From Echinarachnius parma (lineage: Eukaryota; Echinodermata; Echinoidea; Clypeasteroida; Echinarachniidae), in assembly GCA_037951105.1 (NCBI GenBank), contig JBAMJV010003382.1:1-64000 (forward strand): a stretch of 64,000 nt of DNA, given 5' to 3'. The translations under genes and the position numbers were made by a program. Numbering within the stretch: position 1 is the first letter of the stretch; each line of letters starts with the position of its first letter. Under the pieces are notes generated by a model. The model saw nothing but the letters and a program-made list of their open reading frames with translations. It had not been told where the DNA came from and made no database searches. Below are positions 11,863 through 21,466 of the stretch, piece after piece.

Positions 11863-12574
11863 TTGCCTGTCAAACACCGGGCACGTCGAAACATTTGACC
11901 CGTTGTCACATCTCATTCATATCAACTACTGCAGTATTCAGTAGGTCGAGAGGCCATCTCAAATCCAAATACTTCATTCAATGTTATATATTTATTTCTG
12001 GAAATGAATTGACATTCTTCATGATTTATAAAGTAGTAAGTATTAGAACCATGAATAATGACGTTACTATTGTCTAAACAGACCAGTGCTTTAGTACTTT
12101 AGACAATATTTACGACATAAATTCGATAAAATGAGACTCGTTCTAGATTATTTCGTGACTTACTTTCGCTAAGCTTGATTCTACAATGTATATTATACCT
12201 ATTCCAACGCCATATGTGATCCTATAGCCATACATATGAATTTATTTTATATTTATAGCTTATCCTGATGACAACTCCATCTTCATGACTCAACAAACCA
12301 AGTGGAAAATATCAAAAATGGTCACGTGGGCAATTTTGATCTATACTGGCCGATAAACTCCTTACAATACCATTCACAGTTAGCTTATATGGTTCTAAAA
12401 TGTAGCGCATGCATTCGTACCCTGATCGTCGCAAGATCACTGATGTTGGCGCATCACTCTCGTTGTCGCCATTATAAAAGCAGGCTAAAAGCGTAGGGGA
12501 AATTAATAAGTTCAGCAGGGTCTAAACTAGACTAGTTCACGTGCAAATTTATATATATCACTCTCCTTTCGACC
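11863..12574. other. AT-rich spacer
   Basis: No gene, RNA gene or element recognised. Confidence 0.5.
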
Positions 12575-13205
12575 TACCGAGATGCCCCTTTAAGGGGCGG
12601 CGTCTTTTGAAGACCACTACAATAACCCCGGTGTCGTTTTACCGGCATACCTGGCGGACACGTGCACGAGCAGGGCTTTCCCCACCATCGCAGGTGTTCC
12701 ATTTCCTCAACTTCCACAAGACCGCTAAGTGAAGCTAGGCTCAGCCAAAACGGGGGAGGGGGGGGGGGGGGGGGGGGTTGTTAGAAAGAGGGGCATTTTA
12801 CGCGCATACCTGGCGAACAAATGCACGAGAAGGGCTTTCCCCACCATCGCAGGTGTTCCATTTCCTAAACTTCCACAAGTCCGCTAAGTGAAGCTAGGCT
12901 CAGCCAAAACGGGGGAGGGAGCGACCAGGAAGGGGGTTGCTAGGAATGGGGGGGGGGGGGGGGGGGGGGGGGGTTACGCGCATACCTGGCGAATAAGTGC
13001 ACGGAGATGGGCTTTCCCCACCATCGCAGGAGTTTAAATCCAGACCTATAGGCGGGGGGGGGGGGGGGGGGGGGGTGTATGAGACAGATGTTTGCAAAGA
13101 AGGGAGTTTCTTATGTTAAATTTCCGTAACTTCGACAAGCCCACAAGAAGGGGGTATGATAGCTAAGAAGGGGGGCATTTAAGTGCATACCTGGCGGATA
13201 CGGGC
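12575..13205. repeat. Tandem array, about 160-bp units with embedded G-runs
   Basis: The phrase GCATACCTGGCG recurs at about 12645, 12804, 12981 and 13185. It is followed by CTTTCCCCACCATCGCAGG and, in the first two units, by GCTAAGTGAAGCTAGGCTCA and a G-run. G-runs lie at about 12754-12777, 12949-12973 and 13055-13074 and differ in length, so the unit seems to carry an unstable homopolymer. No coding potential. Confidence 0.85.
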
Positions 13206-13368
13206 TTGAAAATGACTAGGTTTGTTAGGGTTAGGGTAGTAATGGTCGAACATCTTGGAGCATTGATATGTTATTTGGTTTAGGATGGTGATCAGTCCAA
13301 CTTCACCTTAGCTGAACTAGATGAACATACGAATGAAGTCACTAGAAAATGAATGCATCTCACGGAGC

Positions 13369-13440
13369 GGCCCCATGGTGTAATGGTTAGCACTCGAGAC
13401 TCTGAATCTCGCGATCCGAGTTCAAATCTCGGTGGGACCT
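13369..13440 (+). tRNA. tRNA-Gln, anticodon CTG
   Basis: A 72-nt cloverleaf. The acceptor arms are GGCCCCA and TGGGACC, the D-arm is GTGTAATGGTTAGCAC, and the anticodon stem is CGAGA/TCTCG around the loop CTCTGAA (anticodon CTG at 13402-13404). The T-stem is CCGAG/CTCGG around TTCAAAT, and the discriminator base is T. It closely follows the usual animal tRNA-Gln(CTG) layout, and the internal A and B boxes are intact. The one flaw is a C3-A70 mismatch in the acceptor stem. The gene stands alone, with no SINE tail, and a seven-T terminator follows at once. It is probably a functional gene, although the mismatch leaves a tRNA pseudogene possible. Confidence 0.88.
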
Positions 13441-13441
13441 A

Positions 13442-13448
13442 TTTTTTT
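13442..13448 (+). terminator. RNA polymerase III terminator of tRNA-Gln
   Basis: Seven consecutive T bases begin two bases after the tRNA discriminator, as expected for Pol III termination. Confidence 0.85.
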
Positions 13449-13619
13449 CTTTCCTGTTTTTAACCAACAAAATAATTGATATTTGGAATAATACGCTCAG
13501 ATTAATAATCAGGATTTTATTTAGGTGTATACGATTTAGAGCTCTGAGTTATGTCATTATGAAATTCTCACCCGTTTGAACATGAGTCAGCTCGTCGATA
13601 CACTTCTATGACATGGGAG

Positions 13620-13760
13620 ACGGTGTCCAGGGCCAATCTATTTGAAAATCTGCAATTAACTGCAAGTCAGAAAACACGCACATTTGAACTATCAGATTTG
13701 CGCATTAGGTCACAATTGTGTTGATCACAAATTTACAATCGATTGAAACTCTTTCTACAA

Positions 13761-13792
<32 letters not shown>
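13620..13792. mobile_element. Relative of the 31041 hairpin element, with G-run
   Basis: CTGCAAGTCAGAAAA, ATCAGATTTGCGCATTAGG, CAATCGATTGAAACTC and TTTCTACAACGGGG line up with the element at 31041-31203 read on the opposite strand (which has GTAAGTCAGAAAATTTGCAC and TCTTTCTGCA). The ending is followed by a 30-base G-run (about 13762-13791). It is non-coding and worn. Confidence 0.55.
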
Positions 13793-14615
13793 CGGGCAGT
13801 TCTGCGAATCAAATACTCACAGTGATGTAACCAGCCGGGTCATCCAAGATGGCGGGTGAGAGGGCAAGGGGGGTTTGGGGGGGGGGGGGGGGGGTCAGAG
13901 CATCATTAAATTACAAATGGTGCTATCTATTTCTTTGTTTACTTTCCCCACCGTGAAATAGGCAAACTTTCTACAGAGGGGAATGATGGGTCATCTCTCG
14001 ATTAATTCCCTCAGCTTTTCTCACAAGTCCATCCATGCTCCCAAAGTTCGCGGTCGTGGGAAAGTTCATGGAGGTCAACATCCCGGTGAGATGGGGACCA
14101 TCCTCACATACCGTGCATACATGCGTGCAGAGCACCTAATATAAACAGTGAGTCGGAAAATGCTGTCATCTTCTGTCATCCTCTGATACCTCCCCCCTTT
14201 TCATGTTATCCATTCTCAAGTTTGGATGTAATATCTGGAATACTACATTTCCGTTTGATACGTTGGGGAGGCATGTATACCATTCCTGGCAAAACGTGAT
14301 TCGTGATATTTCTTATACAGTAAGAAAAAAAAAAAAAAAAAAAATCGATATTTATTTATCGATTATTGTCTTGTTTACCAATTGCCTTACATTCGTTTAA
14401 TTTATCTACAGTAATGAGAAATTAAGTCCAACAGTGCCTACAGTTATTGACTATTTTTTATATTTATTTGTGTAAGTTAGTAATTAATTTTTATATAATT
14501 ATAATATGCCTACCAAAAAAAGTACTCATGCTGTAGAAAAACGGGGAAAACCCGTCCCTTGTGCGATGGCCACGCCCATATTTTGTATGCACGTGATCGA
14601 GAATAATTACGTAAT
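13793..14615. other. Spacer with G-run and A-run
   Basis: G-run at 13876-13893 and A-run at 14324-14343. The last five bases (14611-14615, GTAAT) are the left target duplication of LTR retrotransposon 1. No gene recognised. Confidence 0.6.
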
Positions 14616-14737
14616 TAAATAAGATCTGACTATTTGTGTCGGTCGATCAGTCGACTTCAACAATGATCACGGTCTATAAACAAATAAGATAAAGAAAGAT
14701 ACCCTTAATTAACATCAGAATATAACATAATCCTCTA
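14616..14737 (-). repeat. 3' LTR of retrotransposon 1
   Basis: 122 bp, identical to 19843-19964. Read in the element's direction it starts TAGAGGATTATG and ends TCAGATCTTATTTA, so the termini are TA...TA instead of the usual TG...CA. Confidence 0.93.
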
Positions 14738-14746
14738 TCTCCCCCC
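14738..14746 (-). promoter_or_regulatory. Polypurine tract of retrotransposon 1
   Basis: GGGGGGAGA on the minus strand directly abuts the 3' LTR. This is the place where the primer for plus-strand DNA synthesis is expected. Confidence 0.85.
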
Positions 14747-14982
14747 AAGTCTTTGGTGCCAAAAAACCGAAAGTCTAACAGTGCGACAAAGACTTAAGAT
14801 ATGACTCAATGATCAACGACAAGTATAAAAATGTAAGAACAAGAAACATAAACGCGAACCAGGCTAAAACGAAACCTAACACATGACGGAAGGTCATCAA
14901 AGAACTACCAAAACAATAAATGCAATAGCCAAATATCATGTTAAAAGTCCAAGACATAGGGCAAATCGTTCAAGTGTCAATG

Positions 14983-17900
14983 TCACACGTCATAATCTGA
15001 GTGCCAGGCGGGTTTGGCTGGGCGACGGGTAGATCGCCTAGAAGGAGCACGGGCCCGTCTGGGGGGCTGGGAAGGCGACAACGGAGGGTTAACACCGACG
15101 GGCGTTAGCGGCCGCAACTGCGTGTCGACAGACGAGGGGACAGGATCAACCACAGATGGGCGAAGAGGACGACGGGGCGTGCCATGGACCATTCCAGAAG
15201 AAGCGGCAGGGGTCGTTGGCGTTGCCTGGGCAGGGGGCATGACAGGTCCCGGCGGGCTGGTGGCAGGGGTGTCAGGGCACGTCAACGGTGGCGGCAGGGC
15301 TGTCGCAGGGCCGGAAGCGGGATCCCCAGGCCGATCAGTAGGACGTGGCAGGGCCCCAAGGTCTGGCCGCAGGATGTGCTGCCGAGTACCCTGACGAGGT
15401 GTGCCAAAGTCACCGTCCATCACCAAGGGAGGGGGTCGTGGGTACACTGGAACGTACTGTCTCAGGAACTTCCTGTTCCGTAGTGTAACTTTCCCGGAGC
15501 CGTCGACGCGGATCACGTATTGGTCGAACTGGCGTACTTCGACCACTACCCCAGTCTTGTCCCATTTAAGGGGGTGGGAACCCATCTGGTTCTGTACGCG
15601 GACATGGTCACCAACCGTAAGGGGCGGAAGTCGCTTGGTGTGCTCCGACCAGCGTTCAGCGCTTCTCATGTGGCGATTGCGCAGCGCATCTTCCCGAGCC
15701 GCGAAGGTCTCGCACCAAGTGCGGTGAGGCTCATATTTGCCGGGCGCAACCGGGATGAAGTCCCGAATAGGATGACCGAATACGCACATGGCGGGGGAGA
15801 GCTTGGTGTCCCTGTCAGGCGTGTTCCTGTACTGAAGCATCGCACGTTGGAATGCGTCAGTGTCAAGGGCACCGGTAGGGCTGGTGTTGTCCAGGAGAAG
15901 GCGCTTGACCGTCTTCACACCCACTTCTGCGCGACAGTTGCTATGGGGGTATGCCACGGAGGAGAGGCGATGATGGATACCCCAGTCCTGGAGGAATCGA
16001 CGTGTGGCTGCTGCCGTAAATTCGGGGCCACCATCTGAGGCCAGCTCGTCAGGGATGCCGAATGTGACAAAGATGCGTCGCAGGCAAGCGGTGAGGCCAT
16101 CTGCGCCGTGGGTAGACCTCTCAACGATCGGCCAGTTGGAGTATCGGTCGACGACGACCAAGTAATTGCAGCCTTTGTAATGGAAGAAGTCGGCACAAAT
16201 ACATTGGAATGGGTAGACCGGGGACGTCAGCGGAGTTGGCGGCGAACTAGGGTTGGACGGCGCGATCCGATTGCAATGGTCGCACCTAGCACGAAGGGTG
16301 GAGATGGCAGGGGTGATGCCAGGCCAGAAGACAGATGCCTCTGCCCTGGCAGTCATGGAGGTGACCCCCTGGTGGGCAGCATGAAGGTGGGTCAGCACTT
16401 CCTCCCTGAGAGAAGGGGGGATAACCACGCGGTCCTTGTAAAGCACAACTCCGTCAACTGTATAGAGATCGTCCCGAAACTGGAAGTAGTCACGGAGGGG
16501 GCCAGGGAGTTCATGGCGGAAGGCTGGCAGGCCGGACTCGACGAAGCCAACGAGGGAATGCATGTCCTCGTCGCTGGCTGTAGCAGTACGCACCCTGTCC
16601 CACGTGACAGATTTGAGGCGAAGGGAGTCCAGGGAGGACACGGAAGACGAGAGGATACCTGATTCGATGGCGTCAGCATCCGTGTCAGCGCGAAAGCCAG
16701 CCATGAGTGTCATGGGTTCTGTCAAGCTGTTTGGGGGAGGACCAATGGTCGCGACATCGTCAGGCAGGTGAAGCTTCAGAGGCGCACCAGTCGGGTGACG
16801 TGAGAGACAGTCTGTTGCACGGTGTCGGACACCTGGGACATGGACGATCCGGAACCTGTATCGCAGGGTTTTCTCTTTCAAGTTCCTCAGACGGGGGTTG
16901 GGGATGTCTGCCAGGGAGCGGTCAGTGAGGATCTTCAAAAGGGGCTTGTGGTCGACAGCAAGGATGAGGTCCTCACATCCAAGTACGAAGTATCTGGCCT
17001 TGTCTAGGGCATCAGCCACGGCGAGGGCCTCGCCTTCGATCGGAGCATAGCGCGATTCAGCGGCGTGCGTGAACCTGCTGCCTACAAGCGTGATTTGCCA
17101 TCCCGTGGGACAACAAAATGGTTCCGAGGAATTGCAGGTGCAGTGTTTCTGGAGAAGCCAGAAGCCAATGCCATGCTTTGACCAATCTGTAGCCAGGCAA
17201 GTGGGCTTGCTCGGGTCAAAGATCCTCACACCCTCTTCGATTTCATTGGCGATGATGGCTTTGGAGTCATCAAAGGCACTCTGGAGCGACTCGTCCCACG
17301 TGAAGGCTGTGGCAGGCTTCAGGAGCTGGCGGAACGGCAGCATCTTTGCAGTCATGCTGAAGGCATAGGACACTTGGTTGACAAGCCCGAACCAAGAGCG
17401 CACGTCGGTGATGTTCTTTGGTGTCGGGAAGTCCAGGATGGCCTGTAAGTATTTCTTGCATGGACGGACATTGTCGGGGGTGATCTCAAATCCAGCAAAC
17501 TCAACAACATCTGCGCCCAGCACGAACTTGTCAGGGTTGAGGGTTACGCCATTCCGACCGCAGACATCCAGCCACTCGACAGCTTGGAAGTAGCTATCCG
17601 CCAATGTGTCCGCCCATAGCAGGACGTCATCCACACATTTGGTTTTGTTGTGAATGTCCGACACGATCTCGTCATAGCGTCTGGTGTATCCATCACCGGA
17701 GGCAATGTACCCTTGAGGGGCTGTCTTGTAGCGGTATCTGCCCCAGGGGGTAATGAAGGTGGTCAGGTGGCGGTCCTCTCTGCAGAGTGGCACGCTGTGG
17801 TAACCATTCCATGCGTCAAATACCGTTTTCTTCTTCATGTGTGGCACCGATCGTGCCTGGTGAAACGGCGACAGTGTGTGATGCGTCTCGCGTGTTGCGT

Positions 17901-19821
17901 GGGCATTGAGCGCCTGGAAATCGACAGTTCGTCTCGGTGTGCCATTCTTCTTTGCGCAAACTACCATCCGATGACACCAGGTAACAGGCTCGCCAATGGG
18001 GACCGGTTCCAGCACACCCAACTGCACGTCATGATCTAATCCAGCTTTCACAGCATCCCGCCAGTGGAGTGGGACAGGTACTGGTGTGTGATGCGCAACT
18101 GGATCAGCGTCGGGGTCGACCATCAGTTTCAAGGGAGGGCTGTCCATGAGGGTCAAGGGTTGGTGTTCACAAGTGTTGAATGTGCTTGATTGGTAGTACT
18201 TGAGGAGGTGCTGTTGTAGCTTCAGACGGTTGTCATCAGTGGCAGGAAATGGCAGCGTCGTCGGAGGCGGTGGGGGCCGTTGACGCCTGGGGCAGTTACA
18301 AGTTTCTCCAGGGCCGTCTTGAAGGGCTGCTTGCGTACCCATCTGGTGTGCCGGCTGGGTGGTACCCAACGTAGGGAAGGTATCAGGAATGATCTCCAGG
18401 GCGATGCATGCCTCCTTGCTGAGGAAGAGTCTGTCAGAGCTGTCCGTGACATAGGTCATTTGCCGAGTTTCAATAACCTGTCCTCGCGCGCCTCTGCCAG
18501 AGAAACGGATGATGGCGGCCCCAAGGATCCGGATGCCGCCGTTTGTAGCGGTGTGCATCCGCATGTCGACCGGTAGGAGATCTGATTGGCGTAAACCAAT
18601 GCGGCGGATGACCTTCATACCAGCAAGGCAGCTCTGGCACCCTGTGTCCGCCATAGCAGAAACAGAGCAAGACACTGTAGGGGTAGATAGGTTGAAACCG
18701 AAGGCATTGTAGTCATCAGGCACGATCCTGACGGTCACGTCAATGAACGGCTGGGGCGTTGACCGTTTCTTGAGCCACGTATTGGAGAGGTCGTCATACA
18801 CGTGGTGGTCAAAGGGAACTGCTGATCCACGATGAGGCCTTACTGGAGCGTGGCAGGAGCAAAGGGCATCAAAGATAGCGCCTTCATTAGCACTTGGGGC
18901 GCCGGGTGATGAACGTTTAGGTTTGTCCTTACTGCGGCATACGCTCTCCATGTGATTGGGCCTATCACAATGTGTGCACCTGTGGCCATATGCTGGACAT
19001 TGAGTTTGACGGACGCGGGCTGGGGCACTCTTCCCATGTCCTCTCCTGCCGCAGTAACCACAGGGGTCCTGTTGCTCCTTGACAGTTGTCTGCTTGGCCT
19101 TCCTGTAGGTGCTGCTAGCCGCATCCACTGATGAGTGGGAGTCCAGGAGCGAGGAGGCGGATCGTTTGCCGGCTTCTTTGGCTTCGACGAACTGGAAGAC
19201 CTCCTCCAGCATCATGTCCTGATTCTTGTTGCCAAGGAGGTCAAGCTGGATTTCGGGGTCGCTGATGCCCCGAGTGAGGACATCCCGCATGATGGCGTCA
19301 GTGTAGTTAACGTCGGCGTCACAGCCGGGGCACTTGATGAGGAATTTGCAGATGTCTGCTTGGCCACGGAGGCGGGCCCCATAACTGCGTACTGTTTCAT
19401 CCCGGTCCTGGCGCATATTATGAAGTGCGACACGGGCCACCATGGAGTTCTCCTCACGAACTGCCAGGGTCTTGATGGCTGCCAGGACATCGTCCACGGG
19501 TTTGCCGGTCAGACTCCCACCAGCTGACCTTGTGAGGTCTCTACGTAGGGGTTCGTCGCAACATTCGAGCAGCTGGATAACTTTGTCCTTGCCGGTGACC
19601 TTTGTGGCTGCAACATAATCAGTCCATCGAGACACGAAGTATGCCCATTCTTCACTTGAGCCAGCCGCAGCAACTGTAGGGCGTTTAACCTGCTCCACCT
19701 TGGCGGTAGGTCCAGCAGTGTGGAAAGCGCTGTGGGCAGTGATTAAGGCAGCTACAATGGCAGTCTCAAGATCCGGGGTAGTGTAGTCACACCCAGGGAT
19801 GGGGCAGGCGACGGCAGGCAT
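14983..19821 (-). CDS. Gag-Pol polyprotein of Ty3/gypsy-type retrotransposon 1
   Basis: One 1612-codon frame carries out the whole element cycle. Residues 6-34 form a C2H2-like finger (C6, C11, H30, H34). The Gag-like region to about 250 ends in cysteine motifs, with a canonical CX2CX4HX4C at about 282-295. The aspartic protease has ADTG at 391-394. The RT domain is about 590-790, with VDD at 740-742 in place of the common Y-x-DD. RNase H is about 870-1000 (D at ATDW, E at EGEA, D at VDHK). The integrase has H1145/H1150 and C1180/C1183 and the triad D1211, D1263, E1299, with exactly 35 residues between the last two. A proline-rich, basic tail follows. I see no chromodomain and no internal stop. 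The start lies 21 nt after the 5' LTR, with G at -3. Its GC content is far above that of its surroundings. Confidence 0.95.
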   Translation of the reverse strand: MPAVACPIPGCDYTTPDLETAIVAALITAHSAFHTAGPTAKVEQVKRPTVAAAGSSEEWAYFVSRWTDYVAATKVTGKDKVIQLLECCDEPLRRDLTRSAGGSLTGKPVDDVLAAIKTLAVREENSMVARVALHNMRQDRDETVRSYGARLRGQADICKFLIKCPGCDADVNYTDAIMRDVLTRGISDPEIQLDLLGNKNQDMMLEEVFQFVEAKEAGKRSASSLLDSHSSVDAASSTYRKAKQTTVKEQQDPCGYCGRRGHGKSAPARVRQTQCPAYGHRCTHCDRPNHMESVCRSKDKPKRSSPGAPSANEGAIFDALCSCHAPVRPHRGSAVPFDHHVYDDLSNTWLKKRSTPQPFIDVTVRIVPDDYNAFGFNLSTPTVSCSVSAMADTGCQSCLAGMKVIRRIGLRQSDLLPVDMRMHTATNGGIRILGAAIIRFSGRGARGQVIETRQMTYVTDSSDRLFLSKEACIALEIIPDTFPTLGTTQPAHQMGTQAALQDGPGETCNCPRRQRPPPPPTTLPFPATDDNRLKLQQHLLKYYQSSTFNTCEHQPLTLMDSPPLKLMVDPDADPVAHHTPVPVPLHWRDAVKAGLDHDVQLGVLEPVPIGEPVTWCHRMVVCAKKNGTPRRTVDFQALNAHATRETHHTLSPFHQARSVPHMKKKTVFDAWNGYHSVPLCREDRHLTTFITPWGRYRYKTAPQGYIASGDGYTRRYDEIVSDIHNKTKCVDDVLLWADTLADSYFQAVEWLDVCGRNGVTLNPDKFVLGADVVEFAGFEITPDNVRPCKKYLQAILDFPTPKNITDVRSWFGLVNQVSYAFSMTAKMLPFRQLLKPATAFTWDESLQSAFDDSKAIIANEIEEGVRIFDPSKPTCLATDWSKHGIGFWLLQKHCTCNSSEPFCCPTGWQITLVGSRFTHAAESRYAPIEGEALAVADALDKARYFVLGCEDLILAVDHKPLLKILTDRSLADIPNPRLRNLKEKTLRYRFRIVHVPGVRHRATDCLSRHPTGAPLKLHLPDDVATIGPPPNSLTEPMTLMAGFRADTDADAIESGILSSSVSSLDSLRLKSVTWDRVRTATASDEDMHSLVGFVESGLPAFRHELPGPLRDYFQFRDDLYTVDGVVLYKDRVVIPPSLREEVLTHLHAAHQGVTSMTARAEASVFWPGITPAISTLRARCDHCNRIAPSNPSSPPTPLTSPVYPFQCICADFFHYKGCNYLVVVDRYSNWPIVERSTHGADGLTACLRRIFVTFGIPDELASDGGPEFTAAATRRFLQDWGIHHRLSSVAYPHSNCRAEVGVKTVKRLLLDNTSPTGALDTDAFQRAMLQYRNTPDRDTKLSPAMCVFGHPIRDFIPVAPGKYEPHRTWCETFAAREDALRNRHMRSAERWSEHTKRLPPLTVGDHVRVQNQMGSHPLKWDKTGVVVEVRQFDQYVIRVDGSGKVTLRNRKFLRQYVPVYPRPPPLVMDGDFGTPRQGTRQHILRPDLGALPRPTDRPGDPASGPATALPPPLTCPDTPATSPPGPVMPPAQATPTTPAASSGMVHGTPRRPLRPSVVDPVPSSVDTQLRPLTPVGVNPPLSPSQPPRRARAPSRRSTRRPAKPAWHSDYDV

Positions 19822-19832
19822 GGCTGATAGTC

Positions 19833-19842
19833 ACCGTGATCA
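19833..19842 (-). promoter_or_regulatory. Candidate self-priming site (PBS position) of retrotransposon 1
   Basis: The first ten bases after the 5' LTR read TGATCACGGT on the minus strand. They are the perfect reverse complement of ACCGTGATCA inside the LTR (19891-19900 and its copy in the 3' LTR). There is no TGG-type tRNA primer site here. Tf1 of fission yeast primes reverse transcription with its own mRNA 5' end using this geometry; applying that model here is inference. Confidence 0.6.
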
Positions 19843-19964
19843 TAAATAAGATCTGACTATTTGTGTCGGTCGATCAGTCGACTTCAACAATGATCACGGT
19901 CTATAAACAAATAAGATAAAGAAAGATACCCTTAATTAACATCAGAATATAACATAATCCTCTA
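19843..19964 (-). repeat. 5' LTR of retrotransposon 1
   Basis: 122 bp, identical to the 3' LTR. It contains TTTATAG just before ACCGTGATCA (19891-19900), the segment that pairs with the bases following the LTR. At this length it must hold promoter, R and polyadenylation functions in very little space; I do not see an AATAAA in it. Confidence 0.93.
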
Positions 19965-19969
19965 GTAAT

Positions 19970-21290
19970 CACCTGCAAAAACAGGACTTGGCCTGGGATG
20001 GGGCGCTCGACCATCGACAAACTTCTAAGTTCTAGAGTACAACTTTTTGAACAAGAAAGTCATCTCCATCTAGTCTGTATTTCCGCTAGCTCAATATTGC
20101 CTGTATCCGTGTTTTCATCGCAAAGGAATGCACTTCACTCAGTGGAAGATTCGCAGCTCAATAAAGTCACCTTTTGAGGAGTCCAGAGCGGGAATCTACA
20201 AAAAGATGACACCAATCCGGGTATGTGGGGCCGTGTTGAAAGTGTGTTGTAGTTATCTACGGTAGATCAGGAAGTAAAATTTGTTACACTTCTTCACGTG
20301 CGCTCACCATAAGATGTTATGGGCATGGCGCATACAATTACAATGGCATGGCATGGGTGCATTTCATTTAAACAATCACTAAATAGATACCAGGGACTAA
20401 TATTATATAGGAATATAATTATGAATGTTATGAGTTTATGACTGAGTTTTTCCAAAGGCAAACTCGTAGTGGAAGTAACTAAGTCTAAGAGTAAGACTGT
20501 AAGAAGTAAGACTAAGTCTAACTCTAAGAGTAAGACTTAGTAAGTTAGTCTAAGACTAAGAGTAGGGCCCTGGCCAGGGCCAGTATGTAACATTTTACTA
20601 CTCCTGGCTTCTGGCCACCAAATATGTTTATAATTTGTACGCCAGTCATAATTTTTAACTAGATTTTCAAACTTGACAACATTTGACAATATGAACATGA
20701 TGTTAATTGTTATTTTGTATGGGGCCAGTGCAAGTCAAATGGTGAGGAAAGGTCACAAGCAAAAAAGTATTGAGAGCCCTAAAAAAATAATAATAATGAT
20801 TGATTATATTTTAACTATATACTACTTTTTACTAGATGAGCTAGCAGTTTTTTCCAAGAACCACAAACAGAACTGTTAACAAGCAACAGGATGCTTACAT
20901 TCTTTTCAATTCTGTTTTTTACACCTTTCTAAAAAAGGAGGGAAAATCAAGAAACGGAGCAGAAAAGACAGGAAATCTTGAGATCGAGAGACAAAAAAAG
21001 GGGGTAAATGAAAAAAACAGGATGGCATTCCTCTTTGACTATGGAGAGGTGATGAGCACGAGTGTGTTACCCCGCTGAGAGGCCCCTCCAGACTGCCCTC
21101 CAGACCCCAGCGCCGCTAATCAATAGTCTTCACGCCATCGTGAGTCCTCAGTCTCTGGTGTTTGTCTTCTTGCGAGGGGACTTTGCTCACACTTCCTGTG
21201 TTATCTTTACAATGCGACCCATGTTTGCCCGACCCAGGTAAGCACGTTTGCTCACCGGCTTTTCTCACTCTTTGCCAGCTTGGTTCGTTT
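19970..21290. other. Spacer with a short degenerate repeat
   Basis: At about 20476-20565 a run of TAAGTCTAAGAGTAAGACT-like phrases repeats irregularly. It is followed by the near-palindrome GGGCCCTGGCCAGGGCC. Elsewhere no gene or element is recognised. Confidence 0.55.
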
Positions 21291-21294
21291 GCAC

Positions 21295-21368
21295 ATGGAT
21301 GGATGGATGAATGGATGGATGGATGGATGGATAGATGGATGGATGGTTTAATGGATGGATCCACTGTT
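21295..21368. repeat. (ATGG)n microsatellite
   Basis: ATGG repeats with a few variants. The Trp/Met/Asp-rich frames are translation artefacts. Confidence 0.95.
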
Positions 21369-21466
21369 TCATCCATCCATTCATTCACTTACTCTGGCAA
21401 TCATTCACTCATTTCAAATTTATTTCATTTACTCATTTCATTCTCTCTCATTTAATTCACTAATTT

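Larger units (their letters stand above)
14616..19964 (-). mobile_element. Complete Ty3/gypsy-type LTR retrotransposon 1
   Basis: A 5349-bp element in minus orientation: 5' LTR 19843-19964, a 21-nt leader, one Gag-Pol frame, a polypurine tract, then the 3' LTR 14616-14737. The two LTRs are identical over 122 bp. The sequence GTAAT flanks the element on both sides (14611-14615 and 19965-19969), a 5-bp target duplication that fixes the boundaries. Protease, RT, RNase H and integrase occur in the Ty3/gypsy order. Identical LTRs plus an unbroken frame mean a recent insertion, probably still competent. There is no envelope-like frame. Confidence 0.95.

Noticed and set aside
15014..19527. Plus-strand frames of 60-184 codons opposite Gag-Pol 1
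   Set aside because: They are shadows of the GC-rich coding strand and show no independent domains.
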